From an uncultured Clostridia bacterium (GTDB lineage Bacteria > Bacillota > Clostridia > Christensenellales > UBA1242), in NCBI GenBank assembly GCA_934772525.1, contig CAKVMI010000009.1, positions 1 to 7,222 of the forward strand: a stretch of 7,222 nt of DNA, given 5' to 3'. Within the stretch, counting starts at the first letter, position 1; each line of letters opens with the position of its first letter. Below, piece after piece: positions 1-5,921 of this stretch. The position numbers and the translations under genes were made by a program. Below the pieces are notes generated by a model. It had not been told where the DNA came from. It saw only the letters and a program-made list of their open reading frames with translations, and made no database searches.

Positions 1-372
1 AATGCTGAAAATTTTTACAAATGGGCAAAATTGACGCTTTTGTACTTTATTTTAAAGGACGGCAAAGATGGTGAGTCTGTAATAAAGTTAGAGTGTTCCA
101 ACTTTGCAAGAAACAATGCCGATTGCATTATAGAATCTCGCAAGGGAGTGTTGGGTTCGGTTAAACTAGAAGACGACCAAAGTTTGTTGTATTCAAAAAT
201 GTTTTTAGACGGGTCGTGTGGCAAGGATTATTTGAAGAATGAATCTATTGTTGCACCAATAGAGATGTTGTCGGATACAAAATGTCGGGCATTCTTTCGT
301 TTGGTATTAGAAGACAATGTTCGTATAAGGGTTGCGTGCGAATTTGATGTTGAGTTTGTAGAATGCTTATAA
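1..372 (+). CDS. 3' end of an unrecognised protein gene (5' truncated by window)
   Basis: The reading frame is open from the first base (it begins N-A-E-N-F-Y-K-W-A-K) to the TAA at 370-372, so this is the C-terminal 123 residues of a longer protein. The TTG at 31 could be read as a start, but it has no ribosome binding site and the frame continues through it, so I do not take it as one. The visible part alternates short hydrophobic and charged stretches and ends in a likely beta-rich segment (RIRVACEFDVEFVECL). It has several cysteines and no transmembrane helix, which would fit a cytosolic protein or domain. The six residues FARNNA (about residue 35 of the fragment) recur in the TasA-like protein at 3887, with 17 identical bases. 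I do not recognise the family and assign no function. A separate promoter follows it, so it is probably not in one operon with the next gene. Confidence 0.7.
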   Translation, partial: NAENFYKWAKLTLLYFILKDGKDGESVIKLECSNFARNNADCIIESRKGVLGSVKLEDDQSLLYSKMFLDGSCGKDYLKNESIVAPIEMLSDTKCRAFFRLVLEDNVRIRVACEFDVEFVECL

Positions 373-439
373 TTTATTTTAAATTCAATTCAAAACAATT
401 GTGAAATGTTTCAATTAACATTTTTGGTGGGTAAAAAGT

Positions 440-468
440 TTGACAATGGTTATAATATAGGATATAGT
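440..468 (+). promoter_or_regulatory. Probable sigma-A type promoter of the 486 gene
   Basis: A perfect -35 box TTGACA (440-445) is followed after 17 bases by TATAGT (463-468), one mismatch from the consensus -10. Transcription would start near 475, giving a very short leader that barely includes the GGAG at 475-478. A second -10 candidate, TATAAT at 451-456, is a perfect hexamer but lies only 5 bases after the TTGACA and lacks a good -35 at the right distance. If it is the true -10, the leader would be about 25 bases, which suits the ribosome binding site better. Confidence 0.55.
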
Positions 469-485
469 AAGTTCGGAGAAATGCA

Positions 486-1334
486 ATGAAGAAAAATTTT
501 AGACCAAAATTGTTAAGTATAATTGCCCTAAGTTTTGTATTGTTATTAGGTTCATTCGGTATTCAAAAAAATGCAAAAAATGTAGCAAATGCGGATATAT
601 TGCCAGCACTTTCAGATATTACCCTTACCGCAAAGGATGAAACTAGGGGTGGGGTAGATGCCGAAATATATATAATGGATGAAACTATACCATCTACCGC
701 CAATATTGTGTTTGAATATAGAACTCTTGAAAGTGATGACGCCGAATACCAAAAATTTCAAAAAACGTTTAAAAGTAAATGGGGTCAGTCAAAAATTGGT
801 AAAATAGTTTACTTTAAAGTAAGTTGTCCAACCGATGAAGAGATAAACCGCAAACTGCAAAGTGCTAGAAATGTAAAAATTAAAGTTTATATGCCAACAT
901 TTTTACTAAGTAAAAGCAATTACTATGTAGCTTACGGGTATTCAGCCGATGCATATTCTAATATTCTAAAAGACAATGTTCAAATAGAAGATAAAAATTT
1001 TGTGGTTGTAGATATGAATCTTGCTCAAGATGGATGTTATATCGCACTAGTTTATGATGGTTCGTGGGCAATTGTTATAATTTGTATAGTAGCATTTTTA
1101 ATAATCTTAGGCGTTTGTATATATTTAAAGATAAGAAAAATGCACAATAGCGACCCCGAGTATTACGCTCAACTCAAGAAAGAAAAAGAACAAAAGAAGA
1201 AACTTAAAAAACAATATAATAATGAAATAAATGAATATAGCAATAAGTCTTCTAAACAAAATACCGCAAATACAAATAATAATTCAAATAAAAAGAATAA
1301 ACCAACTCCAAAACAAGTAAAGCGTAAATATTAA
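486..1334 (+). CDS. Hypothetical single-pass membrane protein with lysine-rich cytoplasmic tail
   Basis: This 282-residue protein has type I membrane topology. Residues 1-36 form a signal peptide: K-K-N-F-R-P-K, a hydrophobic core (LLSIIALSFVLLLGSF), and a likely cleavage after VANA. An ectodomain of about 155 residues follows, with alternating beta-like segments (DITLTAKD, AEIYIMDE, ANIVFEYRTL, VKIKVYMP). One transmembrane helix lies at about 194-214 (starting WAIVIICIVAF). The tail of about 68 residues is cytoplasmic: first a basic, helical Lys/Glu stretch, then a low-complexity Asn/Lys/Ser region. The start is set by GGAG at 475-478, seven bases before ATG 486; the nearer ATG at 481 reads only Met-Gln-stop. 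The gene has its own promoter and terminator and so is probably monocistronic. I recognise no enzyme motif or family. Role is unknown; a surface sensor or anchor is possible but only inferred from topology. Confidence 0.85.
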   Translation: MKKNFRPKLLSIIALSFVLLLGSFGIQKNAKNVANADILPALSDITLTAKDETRGGVDAEIYIMDETIPSTANIVFEYRTLESDDAEYQKFQKTFKSKWGQSKIGKIVYFKVSCPTDEEINRKLQSARNVKIKVYMPTFLLSKSNYYVAYGYSADAYSNILKDNVQIEDKNFVVVDMNLAQDGCYIALVYDGSWAIVIICIVAFLIILGVCIYLKIRKMHNSDPEYYAQLKKEKEQKKKLKKQYNNEINEYSNKSSKQNTANTNNNSNKKNKPTPKQVKRKY

Positions 1335-1342
1335 TTTTAATT

Positions 1343-1375
1343 CCGTTGACTAATTTAGTCGGCGGTTTTTTTTTT
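1343..1375 (+). terminator. Intrinsic terminator after the 486 gene
   Basis: A 10-bp stem runs from CCGTTGACTA (1343-1352) to TAGTCGGCGG (1356-1365), including two G-U pairs and an ATT loop. It is followed directly by ten T residues (1366-1375). It lies nine bases after the stop codon of the membrane protein gene, which is the textbook position. Confidence 0.9.
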
Positions 1376-1429
1376 GTTCGCCCACGGCTCCCGACCTTTG
1401 CTCTCGGTCGCCACGGGCGAACCCTTTTT
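1376..1429. repeat. GC-rich inverted repeat directly after the terminator
   Basis: GTTCGCCC (1376-1383) and GGGCGAAC (1415-1422) are perfect 8-base inverted arms. Inside them CGACC (1392-1396) and GGTCG (1406-1410) form a second stem around a 9-base loop. The element is strikingly GC-rich against an AT-rich background and begins at the first base after the preceding U-tract. On the + strand five T residues (1425-1429) follow, so it could act as a second terminator in tandem. Its abrupt composition also fits a dispersed palindromic repeat inserted behind the gene. The 8-mer GTTCGCCC occurs again in the loop of the terminator at 5374. Confidence 0.6.
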
Positions 1430-1559
1430 AAATAATACCCAACGAATATTTATATAACTAATACTACATAATATAATCAATGTGATGATATTTGCAAATT
1501 AATATTAATTCAATTTGCAGATACAAATCTATTATAGTTCACAGTTTCAATTATTATCT

Positions 1560-1599
1560 GTTGTTGAAAAAAATCGCTTTTGTGTAGCACAATAACAAC
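1560..1599. promoter_or_regulatory. Nested dyad upstream of the deacetylase gene, possible operator
   Basis: TTGTG (1580-1584) and CACAA (1588-1592) form a compact dyad with a TAG centre. Outside it GTTGTT (1560-1565) and AACAAC (1594-1599) form a second, wider pair of inverted arms. This ends 38 bases before the deacetylase start, where an operator or a leader hairpin would sit. No convincing -35/-10 pair is visible; TATAGT at 1533-1538 is a possible -10 without a good -35. The rest of 1430-1637 is AT-rich, with a low-complexity 14-base palindrome at 1497-1510 and no gene. Confidence 0.3.
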
Positions 1600-1637
1600 T
1601 TCTGGTAATATAAAAACAAAATATCACGGAGATTAAT

Positions 1638-2510
1638 ATGAAAAAGTTTTTTTGTATAGTACTTGGCGCATTAATATTTGTTGGATTATTCGGTGCAATG
1701 GTTTTGGGGTCTAATGCAAAATCTCGAACCTATGCAAATTGTTATGAAAATATAACAACATCTACGATAAATGAAGAACAATTAGAATCTAACCCCGAAA
1801 CCGATGTAAAAAACGCAAATTTAACACAAAAGCCACAAATGGCTATAGTAATTGATGACTTTGGATACGACCGAAAGGGCGTAGAAAAAATGCTTGCGCT
1901 TGATTGTACTCTAACGGTTGCCGTTATGCCGTGCTTGGAATTTTCGCATGCCGACGCCGAAACTGCACATAAACTTGGTCACGAAGTAATATTGCATATG
2001 CCAATGGAAGCATATGGCGGACTTCCACTTTCGTGGTATGGCCCGCTATTTATTGCAAATTCAGATAGTCCAGAAGTTGCTTACAATAAGCTTATGCAAG
2101 GAATAAATGATATTCCGTATTGCAACGGCGTAAATATTCATATGGGCACAGCAGTTAGCAAAAATAAAACTTTGATGCGTGAAATTTTAAAGGGAACTAA
2201 GGAACGCAACTTGCTATTTTTGGATAGCCGTACTATAGAGGGGTCAGTGTGTGAGGAGGTTGGAAAAGAAATTGACGCCCCCGTTGTACTAAGGGATGTT
2301 TTTTTAGAAGAACAACATGCAAATTATGGAATCACAACTTCGCGTATAACGGACGCCATTAATACATGTTTAAAAAATGGTAAATGTATTGCAATCGGGC
2401 ATATTGGGTCGGTTGGTAGAGATATAACGGCGGAGTGCTTAAAAAATAATCTAGAGCGCATTAAGTCGGCAGGTATTGAAATTGTGCCACTTTCTGCATT
2501 TATGAAGTAG
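1638..2510 (+). CDS. Divergent polysaccharide deacetylase family protein (YibQ/DUF610-like), exported
   Basis: This 290-residue protein belongs to the divergent polysaccharide deacetylase family (Pfam PF04748, YibQ-like), whose fold resembles carbohydrate esterase family 4. Residues 1-27 are a signal peptide or N-terminal anchor (MKKFFCIVLGALIF start); a low-complexity linker to about residue 66 follows. The domain then shows the family boxes in order: AIVIDDFGYD (69-78), TLTVAVMP (91-98), GHEVILHMPME (114-124), GVNIHMGT (164-171), LLFLDSRT (192-199), RDVFLEE (219-225), AIGHIG (252-257) and IVPLSAF (282-288). The paired Asp 73/74 and the His residues 120, 168 and 255 are where the family keeps its metal-binding and catalytic positions. 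In most members the fourth box reads NNHMGS; here it is NIHMGT. The start is set by GGAG at 1628-1631. It probably acts on envelope sugars outside the membrane; the substrate cannot be read from the sequence, and activity is unproven in much of this family. Confidence 0.9.
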   Translation: MKKFFCIVLGALIFVGLFGAMVLGSNAKSRTYANCYENITTSTINEEQLESNPETDVKNANLTQKPQMAIVIDDFGYDRKGVEKMLALDCTLTVAVMPCLEFSHADAETAHKLGHEVILHMPMEAYGGLPLSWYGPLFIANSDSPEVAYNKLMQGINDIPYCNGVNIHMGTAVSKNKTLMREILKGTKERNLLFLDSRTIEGSVCEEVGKEIDAPVVLRDVFLEEQHANYGITTSRITDAINTCLKNGKCIAIGHIGSVGRDITAECLKNNLERIKSAGIEIVPLSAFMK

Positions 2511-2553
2511 TGGGTTGGCTTAAAGTAAGGGGGGTCGGTTTGAAGTAGTGGGT
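2503..2553 (+). repeat. Imperfect 18-20 base tandem repeat spanning the deacetylase stop codon
   Basis: Three units begin at 2503 (TGAAGTAGTGGGTTGGCT), 2521 (TAAAGTAAGGGGGGTCGGTT) and 2541 (TGAAGTAGTGGGT, then diverging). Units one and three share 13 identical bases. The TAG stop of the deacetylase lies inside the first unit. The G-rich units stand out from the AT-rich surroundings and look like a local duplication that grew outward from the last codons of the gene. Confidence 0.75.
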
Positions 2554-2650
2554 AATACATATCGTTTAACCCTACAATAAGTAGTTTTTGCTTATTTAAA
2601 CGAAAATCTAGTAATTGTATTACCGTAAAATCCTTAGTTGGAGCAACTAA
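2551..2650. other. Nested inverted repeats, possible structured RNA or 3' UTR fold
   Basis: Three pairs of arms are nested. GGTAATACA (2551-2559) pairs with TGTATTACC (2616-2624), CGTTTA (2563-2568) with TAAACG (2597-2602), and AATAAG (2576-2581) with CTTATT (2591-2596). A separate perfect 7-bp hairpin follows: TTAGTTG (2634-2640), loop GAG, CAACTAA (2644-2650). No U-tract follows immediately, so this is not a standard intrinsic terminator. It may be the 3' end structure of the deacetylase transcript or a small structured RNA. It matches no riboswitch consensus I recognise. Confidence 0.4.
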
Positions 2651-2805
2651 ATAAATTAATTTTTAAGTATAAATAACTGCAAATAATCAAAAACAAAAGA
2701 TAATTTCGTTTCAGTGGCGAAATAATAGCCATAATAAACATGGTAAAAAGTTTCACTAATAAACCGCAAAATTTTCAAAAATTTTTCAAAAACTGCTATT
2801 TTTCG
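2651..2805. other. AT-rich intergenic stretch with no gene
   Basis: I see no coding frame with a ribosome binding site here. A weak hairpin can form from ATTTCG (2703-2708) and CGAAAT (2718-2723). The sequence around 2771-2791 repeats an A-run, T-run, C pattern with a period of about 11 bases and is low complexity. The promoter for the next gene lies just downstream. Confidence 0.5.
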
Positions 2806-2826
2806 TTTGGAGAAGATTTTTTTAAT

Positions 2827-2835
2827 TGTTATAAT
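2827..2835 (+). promoter_or_regulatory. Extended -10 promoter of the 2896 gene
   Basis: TGTTATAAT (2827-2835) is a perfect extended -10 element. Upstream, TTGGAG (2807-2812) at 17-base spacing is only a weak -35, as is common when the TG extension is present. Transcription would start near 2842, giving a leader of about 54 bases that contains the AAGGAG at 2879. This start also argues against translation from the ATG at 2854. Confidence 0.55.
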
Positions 2836-2878
2836 ACTATCGTAATATAGTTAATGGGGGTTGTCCATACTAATATAG

Positions 2879-2884
2879 AAGGAG
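2879..2884 (+). promoter_or_regulatory. Ribosome binding site that fixes the start at 2896
   Basis: AAGGAG lies 11 bases before ATG 2896. The in-frame ATG at 2854 would add 14 residues (GVVHTNIEGDEQS region) but has no Shine-Dalgarno sequence and would push the hydrophobic signal inward. The ATG at 2885 is out of frame and touches the site. ATG 2896 is therefore preferred although the spacing is slightly long. Confidence 0.7.
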
Positions 2885-2895
2885 ATGAGCAAAGC

Positions 2896-3711
2896 ATGGG
2901 GTTTCAAACTAAAATTATCATTTGCTTTCTATCAATGCTGGGATGCGTTAGCGTTATGACAACCGGCGTAGTTGCTATATTATATCAAAACAACTTGCAG
3001 TTTGTAAATAATGAAACCATTAAGATGCAACAAGCATCTGGCAATTTGTATGTAATGCGTTTTGGTACAAATACAGGCGATATTTGTGATGCAGGCTCTA
3101 CAAATTCTAAACAATACCCTTGTTTACTTTATAAGGATAGCGAGATTGTAGATGCCGAACTATTTAAAGATTTTACTCGTAGTAGCACATTCTCAGATTA
3201 TCAGGAATCTTTGGGTGACGCTCGTAAAATGGAGTACTTGTTTAAATATGAACTTTCTTCTACTCTAACTGAAGAAACCACATATATAACCCTTGTAAAT
3301 GCCGAACTAAACCAAATTAACCCAGTTACAAAAACCGATTTGGGTATAAAGTCAGATATGTACGATGTTTCATATCGTTACGCATTTAATTATGATGAAC
3401 CCGATGTTTGGGATGATTCTACATCTAAGTCACTTAGTGAGTACACACTTACAAACAATACAAACACCGAAACCGAAACTAGAATACTAGAAATTAATAA
3501 AGAAAATACGGTAGTTTGGATAAGAGTCTGTTTATTTGTAAAAAATAGAAGTATAGAAAGTGGCTCGGGCGGTCAAACTAGTAGTAGTTCACCTGGTGGC
3601 TGGAGACCTGATGGTAGTTCTAGAGATTTTCAAGCAACCCGTTGGTCATTTACCCTATATTTCGGCAATGAACTAAATTCACTTCAAGAATCTCTATCCG
3701 CACAAGGCTAA
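2896..3711 (+). CDS. SipW-type signal protein, TasA/camelysin-like, probable minor surface component
   Basis: This 271-residue exported protein is the smaller of two neighbouring relatives. Residues 1-30 are a SipW-style N-terminus (MGFQTKIIICFLSMLGCVSV, then TTGVVAIL) that aligns without gaps with the start of the 3887 product, down to a shared pattern Q-N ... V-N-N/K-N-D ... I-K. The Trp-Ala-type cleavage site seen in TasA is not conserved here (GVVAILYQ), so it may be poorly cleaved and stay membrane-bound. The body is beta-rich. Two late strands, WIRVCLFV (208-215) and WSFTLYF (250-256), are split by a Ser/Gly-rich loop (about 219-244). The ending NELNSLQESL (258-267) matches NANLDLQELQDSL of the 3887 product. 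Cys 64 and Cys 76 could form a disulfide. It ends where its relative continues for about 130 residues more. Function is inferred: base, anchor or minor subunit of a fibre. The family call rests on signal and architecture, not strong identity to TasA. Confidence 0.6.
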   Translation: MGFQTKIIICFLSMLGCVSVMTTGVVAILYQNNLQFVNNETIKMQQASGNLYVMRFGTNTGDICDAGSTNSKQYPCLLYKDSEIVDAELFKDFTRSSTFSDYQESLGDARKMEYLFKYELSSTLTEETTYITLVNAELNQINPVTKTDLGIKSDMYDVSYRYAFNYDEPDVWDDSTSKSLSEYTLTNNTNTETETRILEINKENTVVWIRVCLFVKNRSIESGSGGQTSSSSPGGWRPDGSSRDFQATRWSFTLYFGNELNSLQESLSAQG

Positions 3712-3737
3712 TACAAACATTTTTGGTGCTTGCCATA

Positions 3738-3780
3738 ATTTGTGCAATCTATTACTCTCGGTAACAAATGTAATATTTTT
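3738..3780 (+). terminator. Weak hairpin between the two TasA-like genes
   Basis: ATTTGT (3738-3743) can pair with ACAAAT (3764-3769), with a shorter TAC/GTA pairing inside, and five T residues at 3776-3780 follow after a few bases. The stem is AT-rich and the loop large, so it would at most cause partial termination. Read-through could let the smaller upstream gene contribute to a shared message. Confidence 0.2.
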
Positions 3781-3791
3781 AATAAACCTGT

Positions 3792-3819
3792 TTGTAGGCG
3801 AAGACAAATAGGGTATACA
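3792..3819 (+). promoter_or_regulatory. Candidate promoter of the 3887 gene
   Basis: TTGTAG (3792-3797), 16 bases, then TATACA (3814-3819). The -10 is close to consensus; the -35 keeps only the TTG. The message would start near 3826 and carry a leader of about 60 bases ending in the strong ribosome binding site. The evidence is moderate at best; co-transcription from the 2896 promoter is the alternative. Confidence 0.35.
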
Positions 3820-3873
3820 AAAGAAAATAGAAACATTGAGTTACATAAAAACAAAATTTCAAACAAATTTTAT

Positions 3874-3879
3874 AAGGAG
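3874..3879 (+). promoter_or_regulatory. Strong ribosome binding site that fixes the start at 3887
   Basis: AAGGAG lies seven bases before ATG 3887, an ideal spacing. The frame stays open upstream to a TTG at 3836, but that longer form would place 17 basic residues before the KLKSKL signal start and has no ribosome binding site of its own. Confidence 0.9.
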
Positions 3880-3886
3880 AAAAAAC

Positions 3887-5215
3887 ATGAAATTAAAAAG
3901 CAAACTAATTGCGACCATCGTATCTATGTGTGCAGCAATCGCAGTTATGGGTGTTGGTGTTTGGGCTTCTACATCTCAAAACTTTACAGTTACTGTAAAG
4001 AACGATGTTGATATAAAGATTCTTAATATTAACGCCGATGTTTATGGCGAATTTGCAGTTTATAGTCAGTTTGCAGGATCTTCTACAACCGATGCTACCC
4101 CTGGATATGCTACAAGAATTACAGGAGCTACATTAGGTGAAGCTTACACTAGCCGTGCTGGCTATGATCATGGTTATCTACTATATGCCATTGGTATTGG
4201 TGGTTATAACGATGGTAAAACTGGCGCATTTGATAACCACACAGATTATACTACAAATACAGATAAAGAATATGGTTATGCAAAATACATTAACGAAACT
4301 AAGAACAATGTATTCCTAGCAACCAAAAATGGTACACTTGCTAGCTCAAACACTACAACTACTGATTTAATGTTACGTGCTACTGGAGATGCTCCATTTG
4401 AAAAATCTTACAATGTAGATAGTACTACACATATTGCACAAGTTGCATATATGTACACAATTAACCAATGGGCAGCCGATGGTGCTAGTAACGCCATTTA
4501 TGGTAAAATTAATGCCGCTTTAACACAATCAACTATTGATAAGATTGCTGCTACTGCTAAGGGTAGTGCATATAACTCATTAATTATTCCTAGCCTATAC
4601 GCAGGAAAATTAAATACCGAAACTGGTGATACTGCATGGCAACAACTAACAATCGGTGCTACAGGTGATTCTTTATTTGAAATCGCAAGCACTAAAGGTG
4701 TTGAAGCAACTGACGTTGGTGGTACTTACTATATCGTTCTTACATTCACATTTGCAAGAAACAATGCAAACTTGGATTTACAAGAATTACAAGATTCTTT
4801 ACAACATTCATTAACTCTTGTTACTGAAGATGAAAAGGCTACTTTAGGTGAAACATTCACTACAATCGGTGGCGGTACTGCAAAAGTTTACTCAGCAACT
4901 TCTGGTTCTTTAAGTAGTGCTAACGCATATACAGTTCAAGGTGCTGTTCTAAAGCCTGTTACAACTGCTATTAAAAACCAGGTTACTGGTGCTTACAACC
5001 AAGATAGATTAAAAAATTTCTTTGCTTATGATACAACATCTGAAGATTATACCAAGGATACAGATAAAAAAACTTATAAAGATTCCTTCTTACCAGATGG
5101 ATTTATCTATTTAGCTGCTGAAGGTGGCGACTTAGATGCTACATTTAAGTGGGTTAAGGATCTATATCAAGGTGGTAGATCATCTCAAGCTCCTTACGGC
5201 GTAGCTGTAGCGTAG
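3887..5215 (+). CDS. TasA-like exported protein with SipW-dependent signal, probable major surface/fibre subunit
   Basis: This is a 442-residue secreted protein. Residues 1-28 are a classic SipW-dependent signal: KLKSKL, the hydrophobic run from LIATIVSMCAAI to VMGVGVWAS, with probable cleavage near Ala27/Ser28, comparable to GGGTWAA in Bacillus TasA. The mature part has no cysteine and is rich in Thr, Ala, Gly, Asn and Tyr. It opens with beta-like strands (NFTVTVKND, VDIKILNI, GEFAVYSQF), then a Gly/Tyr/Asn-rich stretch (about 92-145). A late strand YYIVLTFTF (281-289) leads into NANLDLQELQDSL (293-305), shared with the 2896 product. About 130 further residues (306-442) are unique to this protein. 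It uses many T-ending codons (GGT, GCT, ACT) more uniformly than its neighbours, which with the ideal ribosome site suggests high expression. By analogy with TasA it would be trimmed by the peptidase encoded at 6132 and assemble outside the cell. Polymerisation is inferred, not visible; a monomeric surface protein is the alternative. Confidence 0.7.
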   Translation: MKLKSKLIATIVSMCAAIAVMGVGVWASTSQNFTVTVKNDVDIKILNINADVYGEFAVYSQFAGSSTTDATPGYATRITGATLGEAYTSRAGYDHGYLLYAIGIGGYNDGKTGAFDNHTDYTTNTDKEYGYAKYINETKNNVFLATKNGTLASSNTTTTDLMLRATGDAPFEKSYNVDSTTHIAQVAYMYTINQWAADGASNAIYGKINAALTQSTIDKIAATAKGSAYNSLIIPSLYAGKLNTETGDTAWQQLTIGATGDSLFEIASTKGVEATDVGGTYYIVLTFTFARNNANLDLQELQDSLQHSLTLVTEDEKATLGETFTTIGGGTAKVYSATSGSLSSANAYTVQGAVLKPVTTAIKNQVTGAYNQDRLKNFFAYDTTSEDYTKDTDKKTYKDSFLPDGFIYLAAEGGDLDATFKWVKDLYQGGRSSQAPYGVAVA

Positions 5216-5261
5216 TTTGACTAAACTTGAAAACAACAAGTATAAAAACGTTTAAATAAAA

Positions 5262-5309
5262 AACAGGATGAGCAAGTATTAAGCAATTAATATTTGCTCC
5301 AAACCTGTT
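5262..5309 (+). other. Long 3' UTR hairpin with GCAA tetraloop
   Basis: A 13-bp stem (5270-5282 with 5287-5299, one G-U pair) is closed by the GNRA-type loop GCAA (5283-5286). Below it, after an asymmetric internal loop, AACAGG (5262-5267) pairs with CCTGTT (5304-5309). It lies 46 bases after the stop of the TasA-like gene and well before the terminator, and no U-tract follows it. It could protect the message from 3' decay or be part of a small RNA. It is among the strongest folds in the window. Confidence 0.7.
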
Positions 5310-5327
5310 CTAAATTATAATTTAGAA
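5308..5327. repeat. Perfect 20-base palindrome in the 3' UTR
   Basis: TTCTAAATTATAATTTAGAA reads the same on both strands. Its first two bases overlap the outer stem of the preceding hairpin, so in RNA the two folds compete slightly. It could be a protein-binding dyad or simply extend the 3' UTR structure. Confidence 0.6.
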
Positions 5328-5373
5328 TAGTATTTAAAAAATTTGACCTTTTTAAAAATAATTCATTCTCATA

Positions 5374-5430
5374 CTAAAAGGCACTTCCGTTCGCCCGGCA
5401 AGTGCCTTTTAGGTTTTTTATTTTTTTCTT
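5374..5430 (+). terminator. Strong intrinsic terminator of the TasA-like gene
   Basis: CTAAAAGGCACTT (5374-5386) and AAGTGCCTTTTAG (5400-5412) form a perfect 13-bp stem, extended inside by CCG/CGG. A T-rich tract from 5414 to 5430 follows. It sits about 160 bases after the stop codon at 5215, so the transcript has an unusually long and structured 3' UTR. The A-rich 5' flank is short, so action on the opposite strand is less likely. Confidence 0.9.
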
Positions 5431-5460
5431 TCCGTTTAATCTCCAAAATTTCAAGTTAAT

Positions 5461-5525
5461 GGGGTAAATTTTGTAAATTTTTTACAATTATATATTCTTA
5501 GCTTTGGTTTATGTGTAATTACCCC
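5461..5525. repeat. Nested inverted repeat in the gene-free region
   Basis: GGGGTAA (5461-5467) pairs with TTACCCC (5519-5525). Inside it TTGTAAA (5471-5477) and TTTACAA (5481-5487) form a tight hairpin with a TTT loop. The four consecutive G-C pairs of the outer arms are unusual for this AT-rich stretch. Confidence 0.45.
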
Positions 5526-5921
5526 AAAAATAAATTAACGAAGTTTATTTTGGTTGAAAAATTCTTCACATTTTGTAACAAAAAAATATTAAAAATTTTT
5601 CAAAACAACCTTAATATATTTGTTAATAAATTACGAATTATGGTACAATTACAATGTAAAAATAAAATTGAAATACAATTTGGCAAAATTTACCATTTTT
5701 TGTAATTTTTTGGTTTTGTTTGTACAAACTACTAGTGTAACAAAACAATAGTTACCTTTAGTTTTTATATTAAGTTATGCTTTAGTAATGGCAGATATTA
5801 GTTGATTTTTTGGTTTTCCGAACAAAAGAAAAACTATATTGTAAATTAAAAGCGTAGATTAATTATTTTTAGGTAAGTTAGATTTTTTAATATCCTAAAA
5901 GACGAAGTTTAATTATTGGTT

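Noticed and set aside
397..416. AATTG/CAATT hairpin after the first gene
   Set aside because: Only five AT-rich pairs with a mismatch above them and no U-tract directly after; not a credible terminator.
417..429. 13-base match AACATTTTTGGTG at 417-429 and 3716-3728
   Set aside because: A match of this length between AT-rich spacers is expected by chance in a window of this size.
481..489. Two-codon frame ATG CAA TGA overlapping the start of the membrane protein gene
   Set aside because: The GGAG is only two bases from this ATG, too close for initiation, and seven bases from ATG 486, which is ideal.
2777..2791. 15-base match of an A-run/T-run motif at 2777-2791 and 5591-5605
   Set aside because: Low-complexity A and T runs; no reason to treat it as a shared element.
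2854..2895. Longer start for the first TasA-like protein at ATG 2854
   Set aside because: No Shine-Dalgarno sequence; the AAGGAG at 2879 and the match to the relative's N-terminus favour ATG 2896.
3742..4011. 89-codon open frame overlapping the start of the TasA-like gene
   Set aside because: It is a shadow of the well-supported gene at 3887 in another frame and has no ribosome binding site.
5511..5705. 64-codon open frame on the + strand in the gene-free region
   Set aside because: No ribosome binding site, residue content follows local A+T content (Lys, Asn, Ile, Phe), and no recognisable domain or signal.
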